From the NCBI GenBank assembly GCA_013816645.1, contig JACDEC010000018.1:1-15260 (forward strand): DNA of 15,260 nt, given 5' to 3'. Below the pieces are notes generated by a model. The model ran no database searches. It was not told where the DNA came from and saw only the letters and a list, made by a program, of their open reading frames with translations. Positions 12,965-15,260 of the stretch are shown one piece after another. Origin of the DNA: Planctomycetota bacterium (GTDB lineage Bacteria; Planctomycetota; UBA11346). The position numbers were made by a program, and so were the translations under genes. Position 1 is the stretch's first letter, and each line of letters opens with the position of its first letter.

Positions 12965-14305
12965 TCAGAACAGGTAGCTGACGCCGCCGCGGACAACGAA
13001 GCCGAGCACATCCGACTCTTCGTCCGGGGCGCCGCTCTGCCAGCCCAGGTCGGGCCCATAACGCATTTGCGCCGCCAGATCGTAGAGGACGTTGCTCTGG
13101 AAGGCGCTCAAGCCCACGGTCACGCCGTAATAGCGGTCGGTCACCGCGTGTACCGACGTCGCCTGCGCCAACGATGGCACCGCGCCGACTCCAGGGATCT
13201 CCTCGTACAGCACACCGCAGCGCGGTACGAGGGCGAAGGAGGAGAAGAGCAGGATATGCTCATAGCCCGCGCGCACCGCGATGCCGTCGTCCTGGTCGTC
13301 GGGTTCGAGCTGGGAATGGAGCGGACTCGCCTCGCTCGCGCCATTACGGACCAGCAGCTCGCGCCAACGCGTCCAGGTCACGTCGACGCTGATGGTGCGC
13401 AGGTCGCCGAGCCGATAGGCGGCGCCGAGCGCCACGCTGGTTGGCATCTGCAGGGTGCTGCGTGACCGCGTGTTGGTAGTGATGTCGGTGCCCCCCCCGC
13501 CAAAGCCATCATCAGTGCGCTGGCGCGAACGGGTGGACTGCACAGTTTCCAGCCGGTAGCGGGGCTTGATCACCACTCCGAGGGTGAGAGCCGGGGTGGC
13601 GCGGTAGAGGCCGCCGAGCACCACGCTGAATCCGCGATCGACTTCGACGCGCTGGTGATTCTGGAGATCGTCGACTGAGGTGACTGGAGGGTCCGGTGGC
13701 AGGGTGATGGTGTCGGTCACCACCCGGCGGAAATCTTGCTCGTAGGCGCTGGCGCCGGTGAGATCGTCGTCCCACAGGTAGACAGTCGCGCCCAGAGCCA
13801 GGCGCGGGCTGGGTTCGATGGCGTAGCTCAGGCCCCAGGCGGCGAATGATCCTTCCTGTTCGAGCTGGGTGCGCGAAACGAGTTCCTCGTCGGGCAGGGA
13901 TTCGCGCTGCACGAAGGACACCGCCTTGGTGAAGTCGAGCTGGCGCTGCCAGGCCAAAGCGACGGTCTGCGGTACGCCCAGCTGAAAGGGGACGACGACG
14001 CTGGCGTGATCGAGGGCGAAGGAATCGGTGGTGACGGTGTCCTGGCCATGGTCCTCGCGCCGGGAGTAGCCGCCGGTGGCGGCGAATTCCGGTCGTTCGA
14101 GCTGGGTCAAGCCACCCGGGTTCCAGGTGTTGGCGGTGGCGTCGTCGGCGACCGCGACGAACGCCCCGCCCATGCCCAGGGCGCGGGCGCCGGCGCCGAT
14201 GATGATCGGGCTGCCGCCGAAATCGGTGGGTTGGAACGTTTCGACGGCCAGCAGTCGCGGGCCGGCGATCAGGGCCAAGGAGGCGACCAGCGCGGTGCGG
14301 ATCAT
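12965..14305 (-). CDS. Outer-membrane beta-barrel protein, FadL/PorV-like
   Basis: The product (446 aa) starts with a signal peptide (MIRTALVASLALIAGPRLLA). It then has the OmpP1/FadL-PorV signature GARALGMGGAFVAVADDATA (39-58) followed by WNPGGL (61-66). The rest shows alternating amphipathic strands (for example LALGATVYLW, GYEHILLFSSFALVPRCGVL) and ends GGVSYLF with a terminal phenylalanine, the usual BAM insertion signal. Family members transport hydrophobic molecules or act as accessory barrels of secretion systems. Its ATG overlaps the upstream stop (ATGA, 14302-14305), so it is translationally coupled to the CsgG/FlgO-like gene. A run of eight G on the coding strand (13491-13498) encodes a glycine-rich loop. 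Substrate unknown. Confidence 0.87.
   Translation of the reverse strand: MIRTALVASLALIAGPRLLAVETFQPTDFGGSPIIIGAGARALGMGGAFVAVADDATANTWNPGGLTQLERPEFAATGGYSRREDHGQDTVTTDSFALDHASVVVPFQLGVPQTVALAWQRQLDFTKAVSFVQRESLPDEELVSRTQLEQEGSFAAWGLSYAIEPSPRLALGATVYLWDDDLTGASAYEQDFRRVVTDTITLPPDPPVTSVDDLQNHQRVEVDRGFSVVLGGLYRATPALTLGVVIKPRYRLETVQSTRSRQRTDDGFGGGGTDITTNTRSRSTLQMPTSVALGAAYRLGDLRTISVDVTWTRWRELLVRNGASEASPLHSQLEPDDQDDGIAVRAGYEHILLFSSFALVPRCGVLYEEIPGVGAVPSLAQATSVHAVTDRYYGVTVGLSAFQSNVLYDLAAQMRYGPDLGWQSGAPDEESDVLGFVVRGGVSYLF
13491..13498 (-). repeat. G8 homopolymer inside the outer-membrane protein gene
   Basis: Eight consecutive C on the plus strand (G on the coding strand) encode a glycine-rich FGGGGTD segment in a probable surface loop. 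Such tracts slip readily, and a one-base change would shift the frame and truncate the barrel. Confidence 0.6.
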
Positions 14306-15260
14306 TCGCTCACCGCCTGTTCATCGGCGTGCACCGGCGCGCCGCCGACCAGCGCGCAGCCGCTGTGCTGGGCTTCGAGGCGGCGGGCCTCGACGGTCGA
14401 CTCGATGCGCGGTTCGCCCGGCAGCAGGACTTCCCCGGACTTGGCGTCGATCAGGTCCTCGCCGCGGCGCACGACGTGGAAGCGCATGCCTTCGACCACC
14501 CCGTGGCGTTCGCCGAGGTCGAGCCGGGCGACGTCGGAACCCGGGTGCAACGGACCCTGGAGGACCGGGAAGATCTGGCGCAGCCGCGCTGCGACGAAGG
14601 CGAAGAATTCGGCATCGCGGCTGCCTCCCGCGATCGGCGCGTAGGCGTCGGCGGCGGCGATCTCGCGGCCGCTCTCGGCGTGGATCAGGCGCACGAAGCA
14701 TTCGACGTCGCCGCGACCGCGCCGGAGCGTGCCGGTGACGACGTAGCGGCTCTGGAGTTTGCGGCCGAGCTTGGCGGCGGTCGCGGGGTCGACGTAGCCG
14801 GCTTCGACCAAGCCGAGGGTCTCGGTGATCACCGACTCGGCGCGCTGGTCGACCAATCGGAAGCGTCCGTCGCGGGTGACCGCGTCGGCGAAGCGCGGAT
14901 CGTCGTCGGGCGTCATCGCCGCGGAATCGACCGGCGCTTGGAGCGGCACCAGCAGGGCGGTGGCGCGAAGCCGGCGGTCGTGGACGGGTTCAGGGACCAT
15001 CACCAGGGCGCGTTCGCTGGTGGACGTGCGCCCGTCGCTGCCGGTCAGCGCGAAGCTCAGCCGGTGCTCGCCCGGCGCGAGCGGCAGGGCGAGCATGCCG
15101 CCACCGCGCACCCCTGACAGTTCGACACGCGCCAGCTCGCTGCCCTGCTCGCTGACCGTGACCGCGGCCAGGCCGCTGTCGGCAGCGGCTTGGTAACGGT
15201 AGTACACCGCGCGGCCGGTGATCACGCGGCCATCGTCGGGGCCGTCGAGCGTCAGCGCGG
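14302..15260 (-). CDS. CsgG/FlgO-like envelope protein, 5' end outside window
   Basis: The frame is open to the window edge, so the N-terminus is missing. A GTG at 15225 exists but the preceding codons (ALTLDGPDDGR) look like protein, so it is probably internal. The visible part has an Ig-like beta segment (VITGRAVYYRYQAAA ... GEHRLSFAL), then a CsgG/FlgO-type domain (DGRFRLVDQRAESVITETLG ... LGRKLQSRYVVTGTLRR), and a C-terminal SH3-like portion (GVVEGMRFHVVRRGEDLIDA) ending near SGEVLLPGEPRI. CsgG-like proteins sit in the periplasm or outer membrane and serve curli export or flagellar envelope structures. The downstream outer-membrane barrel overlaps by ATGA, so the pair probably forms one envelope system. 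The precise role is not recognisable. Confidence 0.7.
   Translation of the reverse strand, partial: ALTLDGPDDGRVITGRAVYYRYQAAADSGLAAVTVSEQGSELARVELSGVRGGGMLALPLAPGEHRLSFALTGSDGRTSTSERALVMVPEPVHDRRLRATALLVPLQAPVDSAAMTPDDDPRFADAVTRDGRFRLVDQRAESVITETLGLVEAGYVDPATAAKLGRKLQSRYVVTGTLRRGRGDVECFVRLIHAESGREIAAADAYAPIAGGSRDAEFFAFVAARLRQIFPVLQGPLHPGSDVARLDLGERHGVVEGMRFHVVRRGEDLIDAKSGEVLLPGEPRIESTVEARRLEAQHSGCALVGGAPVHADEQAVSE

Noticed and set aside
1..15260. CRISPR array, phage integrase module or toxin-antitoxin pair
   Set aside because: I found no regularly spaced repeats, no integrase and no small gene pair of that type on either strand.

Overview
The window is visibly GC-rich and comes from a Gram-negative (diderm) bacterium: it encodes a FadL-type outer-membrane protein ending in phenylalanine, proteins with Sec signal peptides, and an LtaS/OpgB-type membrane sulfatase-fold transferase. 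The phylum cannot be fixed from sequence alone. CBM6 modules, Ig-like secreted proteins, KaiC-like ATPases and Rcp1-type response regulators, together with starts that mostly lack strong Shine-Dalgarno sites, would fit a PVC-type bacterium or a proteobacterium, but this is only a guess.

Layout from left to right. (1) 1-1101: a class I SAM-dependent methyltransferase of the RlmI-like type, a tRNA-Leu(CAG) and a strong intrinsic terminator. (2) 1102-2035: a gene-poor stretch, then a single-domain response regulator. (3) 2113-7037, minus strand: a signalling cluster. A two-domain KaiC-like ATPase is translationally coupled (GTGA overlap) to a histidine kinase with a degenerate N-terminal receiver. 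Downstream lies the 5' part of a GAF-PAS-PAS sensor. That sensor breaks off inside its second PAS domain and is joined out of frame to the C-terminal part of a secreted protein with two tandem CBM6 modules, so it is a rearrangement scar or an assembly misjoin. (4) 7224-8477: an IS3-family element with imperfect terminal inverted repeats of nearly 50 bp. Its orfA carries an amber stop, and it has a GGGAAAA -1 slippery site and a 14-bp hairpin over the orfB start. (5) 8676-11353: an LtaS/OpgB-like phospho-transferase and a second Rcp1-like response regulator. (6) 11621-12929: a compact plus-strand operon of two secreted Ig-like proteins and a small cysteine-rich protein, closed by an intrinsic terminator. 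(7) 12965-15260, minus strand: a CsgG/FlgO-like protein (5' end outside the window) coupled by ATGA to a FadL/PorV-like outer-membrane protein that contains a G8 tract.

Functional reading: the kaiC-like gene and its kinase probably form one signalling unit. The two Rcp1-like regulators on either side are natural candidate partners, because phytochrome-type kinases of this class usually signal to such stand-alone receivers. No kaiA or kaiB is visible. The right third is devoted to the cell envelope. The most informative anomalies are the PAS/CBM6 junction, the disabled IS3 element lacking a target duplication, and the uncharacterised secreted Ig-like operon.
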